Assembly (NCBI GenBank): GCA_030550175.1
Contig: JAUQPW010000016.1
Span: 1 to 64,000, forward strand
DNA length: 64,000 bases
Source of the DNA: a bacterium
GTDB lineage: Bacteria > Moduliflexota > Moduliflexia > Moduliflexales > JAUQPW01
Direction of reading: 5' to 3'
Position numbers and translations under genes: made by a program. The notes under the pieces were generated by a model. That model was not told the origin of the DNA. It did not search any database and saw only the letters and a list, made by a program, of their open reading frames with translations. Each line of letters begins with the position of its first letter. The first letter of the stretch is position 1. Below, in pieces: positions 33,605 through 43,075 of the stretch.

Positions 33605-35206
33605 TTAGAAGTTGTAATAGATGGAAAGGCCTCCTTTAATACCCACGTCATCGCCAATGGCAGTATTATCCACAATAGTACCCGTCAGGGGATCCACAAA
33701 CGTGCCATCTTTGCCAGTTATCCACTCGCCCGGGATCATGAAATCGAATTCACCATTGAGCACCGTATTATCGTTAATCCGGTAAGTGAAGTAAAGATCG
33801 ATTTCATTGCCGATAACCTTATCCTCGCTTCCATCGAAGAACCGGCCTGTATCGGGATCAATACCAAAGAAGTGATCTTCCACAGCCCGGATATGGACGA
33901 ACTCGGCACCCAAGCGGAGCGGGGTATCCGCAAAGGGTTCCGCAGAAGCAAAGACTTTAAAAACCATGCCATTAGCCACATTACCATGTCCGGTGAACCC
34001 GTTCACGCTGTTGTCAAAGAAGAATCGGGAGTAAATATAATCTGAATTGACCACCTGAAGCTCTTCGTTCTTATGCCGGGTCGAAGGGTCATCCCCACTG
34101 GCATAAGTAAACTTCGCACCCACATTGGCTTTAGCAGCTTCGAGGTCAAGGGAACCTGTAAGGTCGACAGCAAAGCCGCTCAGATCCACATTGCCACGGA
34201 ATTGATCATCGATACTACCCGTATTGAATACTCCTTCTGCGATGTAGTTGAAGTTACCGGATTTACCTACGGCATTGACGTCAATCCAGAATACCTTCAT
34301 CTTATCCCCACCGTAGAAGCCGTAAGCCAGAGGATCTTGAACAGTACCGGGAAGCCCATTAGGAAATTCGTTAGCATCATTAATCCCGTCGTTGGGATTT
34401 CCACCTACGAACTGCCTACCGCTTTTTCCGAGGGCTGTGCTGAAATTACCGAAGGTAGCACCCCCAGCAATGCCGCTCTTATTAAGCTCGTATATAACGT
34501 ACCCCCCAATAGTCAGGTTAGGATTAACCGGAATTTTGGCGTCAAAACCATAAACGTCCGCGTCAAAATCTGTGAATCCAGCCCCTTCCTGAAGTTTTGC
34601 AGTGAAGAAGTATCCATTGAATTTATCCGGCACATCGATTTTGAGCTTGGTACCCGGAGCGTCCACAAAAGCCATCACCAGGTGGTTCGGTCCCAGGTCA
34701 AACCCAGGAACTCCCGTGACAACCGAAAAATTTGGGGAAATCTGCGGGATTTTAACATCCAGGTAAGCCTCCTGGGTGATCAGGTTGACGACATCCCCAC
34801 CGAAACCACGACCTTTCCAGTTGCCACCGAACAGGATATCGCCACTGGAATCTGTAATAGGAAGGCCGACATTGCCAGGACCGATCTCCTGGTTTCCAAT
34901 AAGCCCAAAACCTGGGAACTGGCCAAAGTCTCCGCTGCTGCCTGCAAGACCAAGATCACTGGTCCTTAAGAACAGAACAGCCTTAACATTGTCACTGGCC
35001 TTGGCTGTCATGATGGATTGAAACCTCAAGTCCATAACCGTCCAGGTATTATCATTATCCCGGTTAAAATCCGGATCCCAAAACCACCACCTGGTTCTAA
35101 AATCTCCGCTGAACGTAACCTCCACCGCGAAGGACTTAGAAGGAAGAAGTAACAGCACGTTAATCACTAAAAGTGCTAAAGCCAGATACAGTTTTAAAGA
35201 TTTCAT
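33605..35206 (-). CDS. Outer-membrane beta-barrel (porin-like) protein
   Basis: 533 residues. The signal peptide ends KSFA-VEV (27). The mature protein is rich in alternating strands (VTFSGDFRTRWWFW, VMDLRFQSIMTAKA, and a C-terminal IKGGLSIYYNF) and ends with Phe, the signal recognised by the BAM complex. Size and pattern fit a 16-18-strand alginate-export or general porin type; the substrate is unknown. A strong AAGGAGAGG ribosome site suggests high expression. A 298-codon open frame on the opposite strand (34073-34969) is judged a shadow. Confidence 0.8.
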   Translation of the reverse strand: MKSLKLYLALALLVINVLLLLPSKSFAVEVTFSGDFRTRWWFWDPDFNRDNDNTWTVMDLRFQSIMTAKASDNVKAVLFLRTSDLGLAGSSGDFGQFPGFGLIGNQEIGPGNVGLPITDSSGDILFGGNWKGRGFGGDVVNLITQEAYLDVKIPQISPNFSVVTGVPGFDLGPNHLVMAFVDAPGTKLKIDVPDKFNGYFFTAKLQEGAGFTDFDADVYGFDAKIPVNPNLTIGGYVIYELNKSGIAGGATFGNFSTALGKSGRQFVGGNPNDGINDANEFPNGLPGTVQDPLAYGFYGGDKMKVFWIDVNAVGKSGNFNYIAEGVFNTGSIDDQFRGNVDLSGFAVDLTGSLDLEAAKANVGAKFTYASGDDPSTRHKNEELQVVNSDYIYSRFFFDNSVNGFTGHGNVANGMVFKVFASAEPFADTPLRLGAEFVHIRAVEDHFFGIDPDTGRFFDGSEDKVIGNEIDLYFTYRINDNTVLNGEFDFMIPGEWITGKDGTFVDPLTGTIVDNTAIGDDVGIKGGLSIYYNF

Positions 35207-35391
35207 AATGACCTCTCCTTTTTCCTTAGAATTTACATTAGAACCATGAATTAATTACCTACCAAAGTTACCTCTACTGCGTATCTTAACCTACATACAA
35301 TTCTGAAGATCTGTAACTAACTCGATGTAAACTTTATCTGTACCCGTTTCCCGTTATCAATCACCCCCTTTTCATAGCAATCAAAAATTAA

Positions 35392-37509
35392 CTAATAAAC
35401 ATTCAATTTAAAGAACATAATTAGAGATTGCTGGTTGGGAAGGAAAAAGCCTTCATCTTGATTAAGTCCTACGACCAGCAGGTCAGATCCGGCTATTTCT
35501 CCGGGTACCAACTGATAATCTGAAATATAGCTATCCAGGACCGGCGTTGCATATTGCTCCTGAAAAGAGATACCGTTCCATTTTAAAACCATCATCTGTC
35601 CTTTTTGATAGGACACAGCCCCCCGGAGTGGGCGAAACGGAGCGATATTTTTCCGTAGAATTACTTCAGGAATCCCATCCCGATCCAGATCTTGGGTCAA
35701 AATTTTTTCTTTAACCGTCAGACGCCAGACCCCTTGAAAATCTTCCCTTGTTTCGTTGACCTGCAGAATGGTATCTGCCATTTCCTGGTTCCGGGTCTGG
35801 AGAAACTCAAGCCGAGATCCTCCATAGAAATCCTTACTTCTCCAGATGAGCTTTCCTCCCGTTCCATAGAACTTTAGATGATCTTCCTCATCTAAAAAGA
35901 GAACTTCAGGGTCTTTCCCATCCTTCAGGTTAAACCATACGGATCCATAAATATCTGCCTTGCCCGGTAGAGAAAGATCGCGGACCATCTGGTAACGATT
36001 ATCCTGCCATTCATAGACCATCAGATTTCCAAAAAAAGGTCGGTCGGTTCCCAGATGTTGGGCCAAAAGTTGAGGAGGTTTCTTTGGGTTTTTCAAAACT
36101 CGAAAATAGAGATTTTGGTCTTGAGCAATCCGTTTAAATTCCCCCTGCTGATGTTCTAAAACAAAAGAAGTTAAGCGCCCTTTCCTCAAATCGGTTACGA
36201 AGATTTCATCCTTTCCATTTTTATTAATATCTCCAACCCCCACAGAGATATAATTGGCTTCACCAGGTCCCCGGTCTATATAAAGCTCCTCCAATTCAAC
36301 CTGATTTCCATTAAAGACGTCAGGCAACCGATAAACCTGGACCGAATTACGTCCGATAATAACAATTTCCTTACGACCATCTCCGTACAAATCCCCCACA
36401 TCTAACCCACGGATTCCAAAGGGAAAGGCCTGACTTCGACCAACTTCCTCAATCTCACCTCTTTTACGGAAATCTTGTTTAGAGGATTCAGGTGTTTGAG
36501 GCTTTACCGAAGAACTGGATACTTCAAATTTTATCTCGGGGGCTTTCTGAGCCTGGGAAGGTACAGAAGCAGAAGAAAGGTCTCCACCTTTCTGGGTTTC
36601 TGCCTCTCCAGGTCCTTCTGTAGCAACCTGTTCGGTAAGAACCAGAGGTACAGAAGCCTCCAGTACAGTAGTCCCATCCTGCGCAGAAAGAAGTCGGCTC
36701 ATTAAAATCCATTTCTCTCCTTCCTGCTGAATTACCCCATCCAACAGATAAGCCGATTTTAGCTGTTCAGCCAATTCCTTAATACCCTTTTGATCCAGGA
36801 TCTGGTTAGGACGAATCCCTTTTTCCTTCAAAGCCTTTTCAACCTCTGCGCCCTGGATGACCTCAACAACTCCGGACATCTGCAATTTCGCAGCTATCTC
36901 TCTTTGCAGAGGGGTAAAATCAACCGAAGATAACCTGATGGAAGAGGAAAAGAAGGGGAGAAGAGCCAGAGTCATTTTACCCGCAAGGAGCTCGACCCGG
37001 TCTTTAGGCTCAACCGTTTGACCTTTTTCGATGGATAAAATGGTAGCTACCGAATAGTTCTGTTCTACCTGGGTTACCTGGAGAGTCCCAATGTTCCGTT
37101 TGGGCGTTCCTAGAGTTTGCCCTGTAACGGGATGTTTCAACTCCTCTTCTTCGCGATATACCTTTAATTTCGAACCTATCTGAATCCCATCTTTAGCGGT
37201 CAGATCTATGTAAACTGCCTGATTCCTGACAGAAACAACGAACCCTGTTGCCGTAGATTCCCGACTCGGAAGTCTTGAGCGAATTTGAGACACCAGGGTA
37301 TCTGTAATCTCCTGGAGGTTTCCTATGGAAGGTGTTATAGGTGTACTTTGGACAGGTTGTTCCTCTGGAGAGGAAGTCTGTTTCTGGGAAGAAGAGAGAG
37401 ATGATGGGTATTGCACCTTGCCGGATTCTTTACTTTCCAGAGTACTCCTCGAGCAAGAAGCAACTCCTAAGATACCTGTTAATAAAAATAGAATAAACTT
37501 TTTGTTCAT
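35392..37509 (-). CDS. Lipoprotein with FlgT-like and FG-GAP/VCBS repeats
   Basis: 705 residues. Lipobox GVASC (Cys19). Residues about 75-175 resemble the C-terminal domain of FlgT (GFVVSVRNQAVYIDLTAKDGIQIGSKLKVYREEEE, here spanning the region). About 180-300 looks like the FlgT/CsgG-type nucleotide-binding-like domain (LALLPFF, LQREIAAKL, LLDGVIQQEG). After a Ser/Pro linker, residues about 360-690 contain FG-GAP-type beta-propeller units (DLYGDGRKEIVIIG, DINKNGKDEIFVTD, DLDRDGIPEVIL) with calcium-loop-like DxNxxG. Probably an outer-membrane complex protein. No flagellar gene is nearby. It lies just upstream of the porin on the same strand. Confidence 0.72.
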   Translation of the reverse strand: MNKKFILFLLTGILGVASCSRSTLESKESGKVQYPSSLSSSQKQTSSPEEQPVQSTPITPSIGNLQEITDTLVSQIRSRLPSRESTATGFVVSVRNQAVYIDLTAKDGIQIGSKLKVYREEEELKHPVTGQTLGTPKRNIGTLQVTQVEQNYSVATILSIEKGQTVEPKDRVELLAGKMTLALLPFFSSSIRLSSVDFTPLQREIAAKLQMSGVVEVIQGAEVEKALKEKGIRPNQILDQKGIKELAEQLKSAYLLDGVIQQEGEKWILMSRLLSAQDGTTVLEASVPLVLTEQVATEGPGEAETQKGGDLSSASVPSQAQKAPEIKFEVSSSSVKPQTPESSKQDFRKRGEIEEVGRSQAFPFGIRGLDVGDLYGDGRKEIVIIGRNSVQVYRLPDVFNGNQVELEELYIDRGPGEANYISVGVGDINKNGKDEIFVTDLRKGRLTSFVLEHQQGEFKRIAQDQNLYFRVLKNPKKPPQLLAQHLGTDRPFFGNLMVYEWQDNRYQMVRDLSLPGKADIYGSVWFNLKDGKDPEVLFLDEEDHLKFYGTGGKLIWRSKDFYGGSRLEFLQTRNQEMADTILQVNETREDFQGVWRLTVKEKILTQDLDRDGIPEVILRKNIAPFRPLRGAVSYQKGQMMVLKWNGISFQEQYATPVLDSYISDYQLVPGEIAGSDLLVVGLNQDEGFFLPNQQSLIMFFKLNVY

Positions 37510-37773
37510 ATTTTTTCGGTTAATTATTCACCATAGAGACCTGGAGATACCGTCGTAGGAGACCGCGATTCTTGATGAGTAAGCTTATAAACTGACTCCC
37601 ATCCTCTGAATCAGGTTGATATTCCATCTTCCTACAGGCAGCCATCATCTTCTTCAAATTTTTCCCCTGTATCTTTGTGTATGTCTCTAAGGTTCAATCA
37701 TAATTGCCCGTGTAAGTGGGTATCCTGTTTTTGTTTTTAAGTCAAGTACAAAATTAAAAATTTACACAAAAAT

Positions 37774-38733
37774 TTATCTTTGAATGCTGCTACCCCCTCC
37801 TGCCAGAACCTGTTCTAATTCTTCCCTGGTGATGAACGCCATATCGCCTGGAATGGAGTATTTTAAAGCGGCCAAGGCATTCCCGTACCTCAAACCTTCT
37901 GGGACCCCACCCCGGGAATATCCATACAAGAACCCGGCATTGAAAGCATCTCCACCTCCCAATCGTTCGATGGGTTTTGCTTTGAAAGGTTCTCCCCGAA
38001 AGAATTTTCCTTCCTGGAGGGCTACTGCTCCTTCTGCACCTACTGTCATGGCAATGACCTCGCATTTAAATCGCTCCATAAGACGCTCTAGAATTTCTTC
38101 ATAGGAACCTGTAAGCTTGAAAACGGTTCGGGCGTCATTGTAAGTTATAAAGAGGATTTGGGCCCTGGCACAAAAGCCAGACAAGACCCTTTCGGCTGCT
38201 TCAGGGAACCACAATCGGGAACGGTAGTTAAGATCAAAAGAAGTTTTGATCCCGGCGTCTCTGGCAAAATCCATCATTCGAGACGTAATGGTATAACAGT
38301 TCTCACTCAAAGCCGGGGTGATACCCGAGAGGTGAAGGAGTTCACCTTGGGTAAGAAGGTTATAATCGATTTCATCTGGGGTCATCAGGGCAATGGCCGA
38401 GTGATTTCGATCGTAGATAATTTGGGAGGGTCTGGGCTCTTCACTGACTTCCAAATAAAAGACTCCCACTCTTCCCTGGGAAGTCCAGCGAACCTGAGAC
38501 ACATCAACTCCATGAAACCGGAGCTCATGGGCAATCCTTCGTCCCCAAGGATTATCGACCAGTTTAGAAATCCAGAGCACCTTCCACCCCAGGCGGGCCA
38601 GGGCTACTGCTACATTGGATTCGGAACCTCCCACATATACATTTAGAGAGGTGCACTGCTCCAATCTCTGCCCCGGATGGGTGGAGAGCCGGATCATAGT
38701 TTCGCCAAAAGAAATGAAGTTGTATAATTTCAT
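37774..38733 (-). CDS. PfkB-family kinase, 2-keto-3-deoxygluconate kinase type
   Basis: 319 residues from ATG 38733, the start that aligns with KDG kinases (YNFISFGETMIRLS). The glycine motif YVGGSESNVAVALARLGW and the C-terminal GGGDAFNAGF supply the active-site Asp; the more usual GAGD reads GGGD. It phosphorylates 2-keto-3-deoxygluconate or a similar sugar acid. No aldolase is nearby. The frame could be extended to 38820, but the promoter lies inside that extension. No ribosome site precedes ATG 38733; the transcript may be leaderless. Confidence 0.8.
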   Translation of the reverse strand: MKLYNFISFGETMIRLSTHPGQRLEQCTSLNVYVGGSESNVAVALARLGWKVLWISKLVDNPWGRRIAHELRFHGVDVSQVRWTSQGRVGVFYLEVSEEPRPSQIIYDRNHSAIALMTPDEIDYNLLTQGELLHLSGITPALSENCYTITSRMMDFARDAGIKTSFDLNYRSRLWFPEAAERVLSGFCARAQILFITYNDARTVFKLTGSYEEILERLMERFKCEVIAMTVGAEGAVALQEGKFFRGEPFKAKPIERLGGGDAFNAGFLYGYSRGGVPEGLRYGNALAALKYSIPGDMAFITREELEQVLAGGGSSIQR

Positions 38734-38742
38734 AACCAATAG

Positions 38743-38771
38743 TATATCTATCCTATTTTGAGCTTTGTCAA
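38743..38771 (-). promoter_or_regulatory. Promoter of the KDG-type kinase, nearly leaderless
   Basis: Minus-strand TTGACA (38766-38771), 17 bases, GATATA (38743-38748), overlapping TATACT. Transcription would start about 38736-38738, two to five bases before the ATG at 38733. Confidence 0.5.
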
Positions 38772-38788
38772 GTATTAAGAAAAAAATC

Positions 38789-38817
38789 TTGACGGTCTTG
38801 GAAAGTAATGTTAGAAA
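38789..38817 (+). promoter_or_regulatory. Candidate promoter of the EF-G-like gene
   Basis: TTGACG (38789-38794), 17 bases, TAGAAA (38812-38817), giving a leader of about 65 bases that contains the AAGGAGG ribosome site. Confidence 0.45.
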
Positions 38818-38887
38818 CAATAAAAAAGAGACATAAAACTTAACAAGAAATTTACTTCTCCAGAACCAGAAGAAGGAGGATAACTCA

Positions 38888-40972
38888 ATGAGCTATGAAG
38901 CTGCAAATATCCGAAATGTCGGATTGGTCGGTCATGGACATTCTGGGAAGACCTCTCTGACAGAAGCGATGCTATTTGATGCCAGAGCGATTGACCGATT
39001 AGGGAAAGTCGAAGAGGGGACGACAACGACCGATTATGACGAGGACGAGAAAAAACGTCAGGTCAGTATTAGTTCGGCCCTTGCTTATTGTGAATGGAAT
39101 AAACATAAAATAAATATTTTGGATACTCCAGGTTTTGGAACTTTTATTGCGGATACCCGGGCCTCTTTAAGAGCCGTGGATAGTGCTATTGTCGTGGTCA
39201 ATGCAGTAGCCGGGGTAGAGGTCATGACCGAAAAAGTCTGGGGGTTTATCAACGAATATGATCTGCCAAGGTTAGCGTTTATAAACAGGCTAGATCGGGA
39301 ACGGGCCAGTTTTGAAAGAACTTTAACCAGCATGAGAGATCTGCTTTCAAAGGATATCCTGCCGGTACAAGTTCCTCTAGGTGAAGAAGAGGCTTTTAGA
39401 GGGGTCATCGATCTCATCCGGAATAAGGCCCTGGTTTATCAGAAGGATTTATCTGGAAGTTATAAAGTAGAAGAGATTCCACCCGATTTAAAGAATCAGG
39501 TTGAAAAATATCGGGGTGAGCTCATGGAGAAAGTTGCCGAACTAGATGACGAACTCTTGGAGAAGTACCTGGAGAGTGGAGAACTCTCGGAAGAGGAACT
39601 TACAACCGGATTACGTAAAGCTATCTTAGCCAGACAAATCGTTCCGGTCTTTTGTGGCTCTGCAACCAACAATATAGGAGTTCAACCCCTTTTGGATGCT
39701 ATTATTAAGTGGTTACCTTCTCCTTCAGAAAGACCTCCCATGGTAGGGGTTAAACCGGGAACCGAAGAAAAAGTTGTCCGACACGTAGATCCCAATGAGC
39801 CATTCTCGGCTCTGGTTTTTAAAACAATTGTAGATCCTTTTGCAGGACGTATTTCCCTGCTTAAAATGTGTTCCGGTAGACTTCAGGTAGATTCTCAAGT
39901 ATATAATTCTTCTAAACGAGAACGGGAGCGGGTTGGGGCCATTGTTTGGTTACAAGGAAAGAAGCAGAAACCCGTAGAATCGGCAACCGCTGGAGACCTG
40001 GTAGCAGTGCTCAAACTGGTTCATACGCTAACTGGAGATACGTTGTGTGATGAAAAGAACCCCATTGTATATCCGCCCATTGAGTTTCCACAACCGGTTA
40101 TTTCCTTCGCCATCGAACCCAAGTCCAGAGGAGATGAAGAAAAAATCAGTGCGGCCCTTGCCCGAATTAATCAGGAAGATCCGGCCCTGAGATATCATCG
40201 GGATCCCCAAACAAAGGAACTTCTCGTATCCGGGATGGGGCAACTCCATGTGGAGGTCGCTATCGATAAGCTCAAGAACCGTTATGGGGTGGAAGTAGAT
40301 CTTAAAACCCCCAAGGTCCCTTATAAGGAAACCATCAAATCGAAAACCGAAGTCCAGGGTAAATATAAAAAGCAATCAGGAGGTCGAGGACAATACGGAG
40401 ATACCTGGTTAAGACTGGAACCACTACCCCGTGGAAAAGGATTTGAATTTGCCGAAGAAATCGTCGGCGGTGTCGTTCCCAAGCAATATATTCCGGCTGT
40501 TGAAAAGGGGCTTCTTGAGGCTATTCAATCCGGAGTCTTGGCAGGCTACCCGGTCACAGACATCAAAATTACCCTTTTTGACGGTTCCTATCATGAAGTA
40601 GATTCTTCGGAAATGGCCTTCAAAATCGCGGCTTCCATTGGATTTAAAGAAGGCATGAAAAAATGCAATCCAACCCTCCTGGAACCTATCATGCTGGTGG
40701 AGGTAACGGCTCCAGAAGAATACATGGGGGATATCATCGGAGACCTCAACAGTCGAAGAGGCCGCGTTCTGGGAATGGATTCTCAAGGTGGAATCCAACG
40801 AATTCGGGCTCATGTACCCCTGGCTGAGATGTTAAAATACTCTCCCGCCTTACGTTCCATCACCGGTGGGCGTGGAGACTACACCATGGAATTCTCCCAT
40901 TATGAGGAAGTCCCCAGTCACCTCCAGGCGAAAATCATTGAAGAAGCGAAACGAGAGAAGGGCGAGGAATAG
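38888..40972 (+). CDS. Elongation factor G-like paralogue (EF-G2 type)
   Basis: 694 residues with all five EF-G domains. The P-loop reads GHGHSGKT (15-22) instead of GHIDAGKT. Switch I reads KKRQVSIS where EF-G has ERGITI. DTPG and NRLD (instead of NKMD) follow. Domain IV has the GGRGQYG loop. These changes mark the EF-G-like subfamily (often called FusA2), some members of which lack translocase activity. The canonical fusA with rpsL/rpsG is not here, and the gene stands alone, supporting a paralogue. A strong AAGGAGG lies before ATG. Confidence 0.88.
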   Translation: MSYEAANIRNVGLVGHGHSGKTSLTEAMLFDARAIDRLGKVEEGTTTTDYDEDEKKRQVSISSALAYCEWNKHKINILDTPGFGTFIADTRASLRAVDSAIVVVNAVAGVEVMTEKVWGFINEYDLPRLAFINRLDRERASFERTLTSMRDLLSKDILPVQVPLGEEEAFRGVIDLIRNKALVYQKDLSGSYKVEEIPPDLKNQVEKYRGELMEKVAELDDELLEKYLESGELSEEELTTGLRKAILARQIVPVFCGSATNNIGVQPLLDAIIKWLPSPSERPPMVGVKPGTEEKVVRHVDPNEPFSALVFKTIVDPFAGRISLLKMCSGRLQVDSQVYNSSKRERERVGAIVWLQGKKQKPVESATAGDLVAVLKLVHTLTGDTLCDEKNPIVYPPIEFPQPVISFAIEPKSRGDEEKISAALARINQEDPALRYHRDPQTKELLVSGMGQLHVEVAIDKLKNRYGVEVDLKTPKVPYKETIKSKTEVQGKYKKQSGGRGQYGDTWLRLEPLPRGKGFEFAEEIVGGVVPKQYIPAVEKGLLEAIQSGVLAGYPVTDIKITLFDGSYHEVDSSEMAFKIAASIGFKEGMKKCNPTLLEPIMLVEVTAPEEYMGDIIGDLNSRRGRVLGMDSQGGIQRIRAHVPLAEMLKYSPALRSITGGRGDYTMEFSHYEEVPSHLQAKIIEEAKREKGEE

Positions 40973-40973
40973 C

Positions 40974-41134
40974 GTGGGAGTGTAGGAGTATGGGAGTATG
41001 GGGGTAGGGAGTATGGGAGTATGGGGGGTAGGGAGTATGGGAGTATGGGAGTGTGGGAGTATGGGAGTATGGGGGTGGAGACTCGCCCACACTCCCACAC
41101 TTCCACACTTCCACACTTCCACACTCCCATACTT
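40974..41134. repeat. Tandem-unit hairpin element upstream of the Fe-S/NrfD gene
   Basis: About 100 bases of near-tandem 9-mers (GGGAGTATG with variants) turn at GGTGGAGACTCGCCCACAC into about 45 bases of complementary units (CACACTTCC). The element fills the gap between the EF-G-like stop and ATG 41143, leaving no ribosome site for the latter. Both strands give translatable but meaningless GVWEYG/HTPILP frames. Confidence 0.85.
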
Positions 41135-41142
41135 CTTTTTTA

Positions 41143-43074
41143 ATGCGATACGGTTTTGTCATAGATCATCGTAAATGTATCGGTTGTCATGCCTGTACAG
41201 TTGCCTGCAAAGAAGAGAATCGAGTTCCTTTGGGAGTGAATCGGACATGGGTGAAGTATATCGAAAAAGGAGAATTTCCGAACACCCGTAGATATTTTGC
41301 AGTTCTTCGCTGTAACCACTGTGATAATCCTCCTTGCGTTTTTATCTGCCCCACCGCCGCCCTTTTCAAAAGATCGGATGGGATCGTTGATTTTGACCAG
41401 GAGCGTTGTATTGGCTGCAAATCCTGTATGCAAGCCTGCCCCTATGACGCTCTTTACCTGGATCCGGAAACCCAAACGGCAGCAAAATGCCATTTCTGCG
41501 CCCATCGTGTGGAAGTTAACCTTAAACCGGCCTGTGAAATCGTCTGCCCGGAAGAAGCCATAATTTCAGGAGATTTAGATGACCCCACCAGCAAAGTTTC
41601 TCAAATTATAGCCCGAGAAGTTGTACAGGTAAGGAAACCGGAACAGGGAACCTATCCTAAACTTTACTACCTCAATGCCGATAGTACCCTCCTCACTCCA
41701 GGTACGGCTCCGATTTCCAATACTTACCTGTGGGCAGAGATACCCGCTAAAAAGGACCTGGAAAATTCAAGACCTTCAGAGACTCGGAAACGCGGAGATA
41801 GGGAAATGGAGGGATTTTCCGAGATACAAGGGCAAAGGACGCCTGTTGGGGAAGAATCGGATCTGGCCCGAAAAAAGTTTCTGGCTAAGTTAATGGGAGA
41901 AGATGGGGGGAGTCCGGAATCGAGGGAATCCGACGGATTGGATGATAAAACCCCGTTGACGGCCCGGACCGTTTATAATGTGAACCATCCTAAACCCTGG
42001 GGTGGGAAAATCTCCCTCTATATCTGGACTAAATCCATTGCAGCAGGTACCTTCCTTTTATCGGTGTTCCTTCCCTACCTGTACGGGCGGACGGAAGGAT
42101 CGGCTTTATCCGAAAGTACCTTGTTTAAATGGGGAGGACCCTTGCTGGCCCTCATTTTTTTGGCACTCACTACGGTCCTTCTCATTGCGGACTTAAAACG
42201 ACCTGAGCGGTTCTTCTTCGTTCTTACAAAACCACAATGGCGGTCCTGGCTAACCCGAGGCGCTTATATCCTGGTTATTTACGGGCTCATTCTATCCCTC
42301 TGGTTTTTGGCGACTCTGATTGGGGGAGAGGAAACCCGACAATTCCCCTGGACCGGACTTAGAGCAACGCTTTTCTGGCCTGGGATCATCTTAGCTATTC
42401 TCAGCGCAATTTACACCGGATTTTTATTTGGTCAGGCAGAGGGAAGAGATTTTTGGCAAAGCCCTCTGATGCCGATTCACCTTCTGGTTCAGGCCGTGTT
42501 GGCAGGAGCTGCCATGCTCCTGTTATTGTCGGTAATACTCCCAACCTTTTCGACCGGTTCCGTAAAGGTTTTGGGATCGACCGTTCAAACTTTGAACATC
42601 ATCCTGATAGGAAGCCTGCTGATAAATGCTTTTATCATCCTGGCAGGTGAATTGCTGATGCCCCACTCCAACCGGGATATCCAGAGGGTGGTTCGCCTTA
42701 TTGTAAAGGGTCCTTATAAATTTCTCTTCTGGGGAGGGGTCCTCTTTATGGGACATGTACTGCCCCTATCCCTCCTCTTAGCACCTACAGAAGCCTTGAC
42801 TCTGCTTGGCTTGCTTCTCTCTATCTGTGGAATACTGGGCGTTTTATCAGAATGGGCAGGAACCCCACGTCAACCCTCTTCAAGACCTTATAAGGTGATA
42901 TATTGGATAGTTTTGATTCTCCTGGGTTTTATACCCCTTGCTTTACTACTTTCAGGAAACACCTCTATGTTTATCTCCCCGGCCAACTTTCTTGCACCCC
43001 TGTTGAGCTTAGGGGGACTTCTGGCCTTTGAGCACGTTCGCGTTATGGCAGGTCAATCGATACCTTTGAGTTAG
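41143..43074 (+). CDS. Fused Fe-S subunit and NrfD-type membrane anchor of a molybdoenzyme
   Basis: About 643 residues. The N-terminal part (1-200) is a DmsB/HybA-type protein with 16 cysteines for four [4Fe-4S] clusters: Cys12, 15, 18, 22; 57, 60, 65, 69; 89, 92, 95, 99; 116, 119, 131, 135. A linker (about 200-285) follows, of which about 207-239 is repeat-derived. The C-terminal part has eight or more membrane helices of the NrfD/PsrC family, which exchanges electrons with the quinone pool. Fusion of these two subunits is uncommon. ATG 41143 is chosen because upstream codons are repeat DNA and RYGFVIDHRKCIGC is the usual start. It pairs with the next gene. Confidence 0.87.
   Translation: MRYGFVIDHRKCIGCHACTVACKEENRVPLGVNRTWVKYIEKGEFPNTRRYFAVLRCNHCDNPPCVFICPTAALFKRSDGIVDFDQERCIGCKSCMQACPYDALYLDPETQTAAKCHFCAHRVEVNLKPACEIVCPEEAIISGDLDDPTSKVSQIIAREVVQVRKPEQGTYPKLYYLNADSTLLTPGTAPISNTYLWAEIPAKKDLENSRPSETRKRGDREMEGFSEIQGQRTPVGEESDLARKKFLAKLMGEDGGSPESRESDGLDDKTPLTARTVYNVNHPKPWGGKISLYIWTKSIAAGTFLLSVFLPYLYGRTEGSALSESTLFKWGGPLLALIFLALTTVLLIADLKRPERFFFVLTKPQWRSWLTRGAYILVIYGLILSLWFLATLIGGEETRQFPWTGLRATLFWPGIILAILSAIYTGFLFGQAEGRDFWQSPLMPIHLLVQAVLAGAAMLLLLSVILPTFSTGSVKVLGSTVQTLNIILIGSLLINAFIILAGELLMPHSNRDIQRVVRLIVKGPYKFLFWGGVLFMGHVLPLSLLLAPTEALTLLGLLLSICGILGVLSEWAGTPRQPSSRPYKVIYWIVLILLGFIPLALLLSGNTSMFISPANFLAPLLSLGGLLAFEHVRVMAGQSIPLS
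41763..41858 (+). repeat. Probable repeat-derived insertion in the Fe-S/NrfD linker
   Basis: GAGACTCGGAAACGCGGAGATAGGGA, ATTTTCC and GGACGCC follow the order of the intergenic element at 48124-48191 (GACGCGGAGACACGGAGA, ATTTTCC, GCGTCCC). It supplies residues about 207-239 of the interdomain linker. Weaker than the PfkB and Mop cases. Confidence 0.4.
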
Positions 43075-43075
43075 T

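Noticed and set aside
34073..34969. Open frame of 298 codons antisense to the porin gene
   Set aside because: It lies wholly opposite a well-supported porin with signal peptide, strong ribosome site and C-terminal Phe. Its translation shows no family features; codon bias of the porin explains the open frame.
40974..41134. Possible CRISPR array
   Set aside because: The repeats are 9-base near-tandem units without spacers, and they fold back on a complementary arm.
40918..41162. Several overlapping short frames on both strands (HTPILP, GVWEYG proteins)
   Set aside because: They are translations of the tandem-unit hairpin element, not genes.
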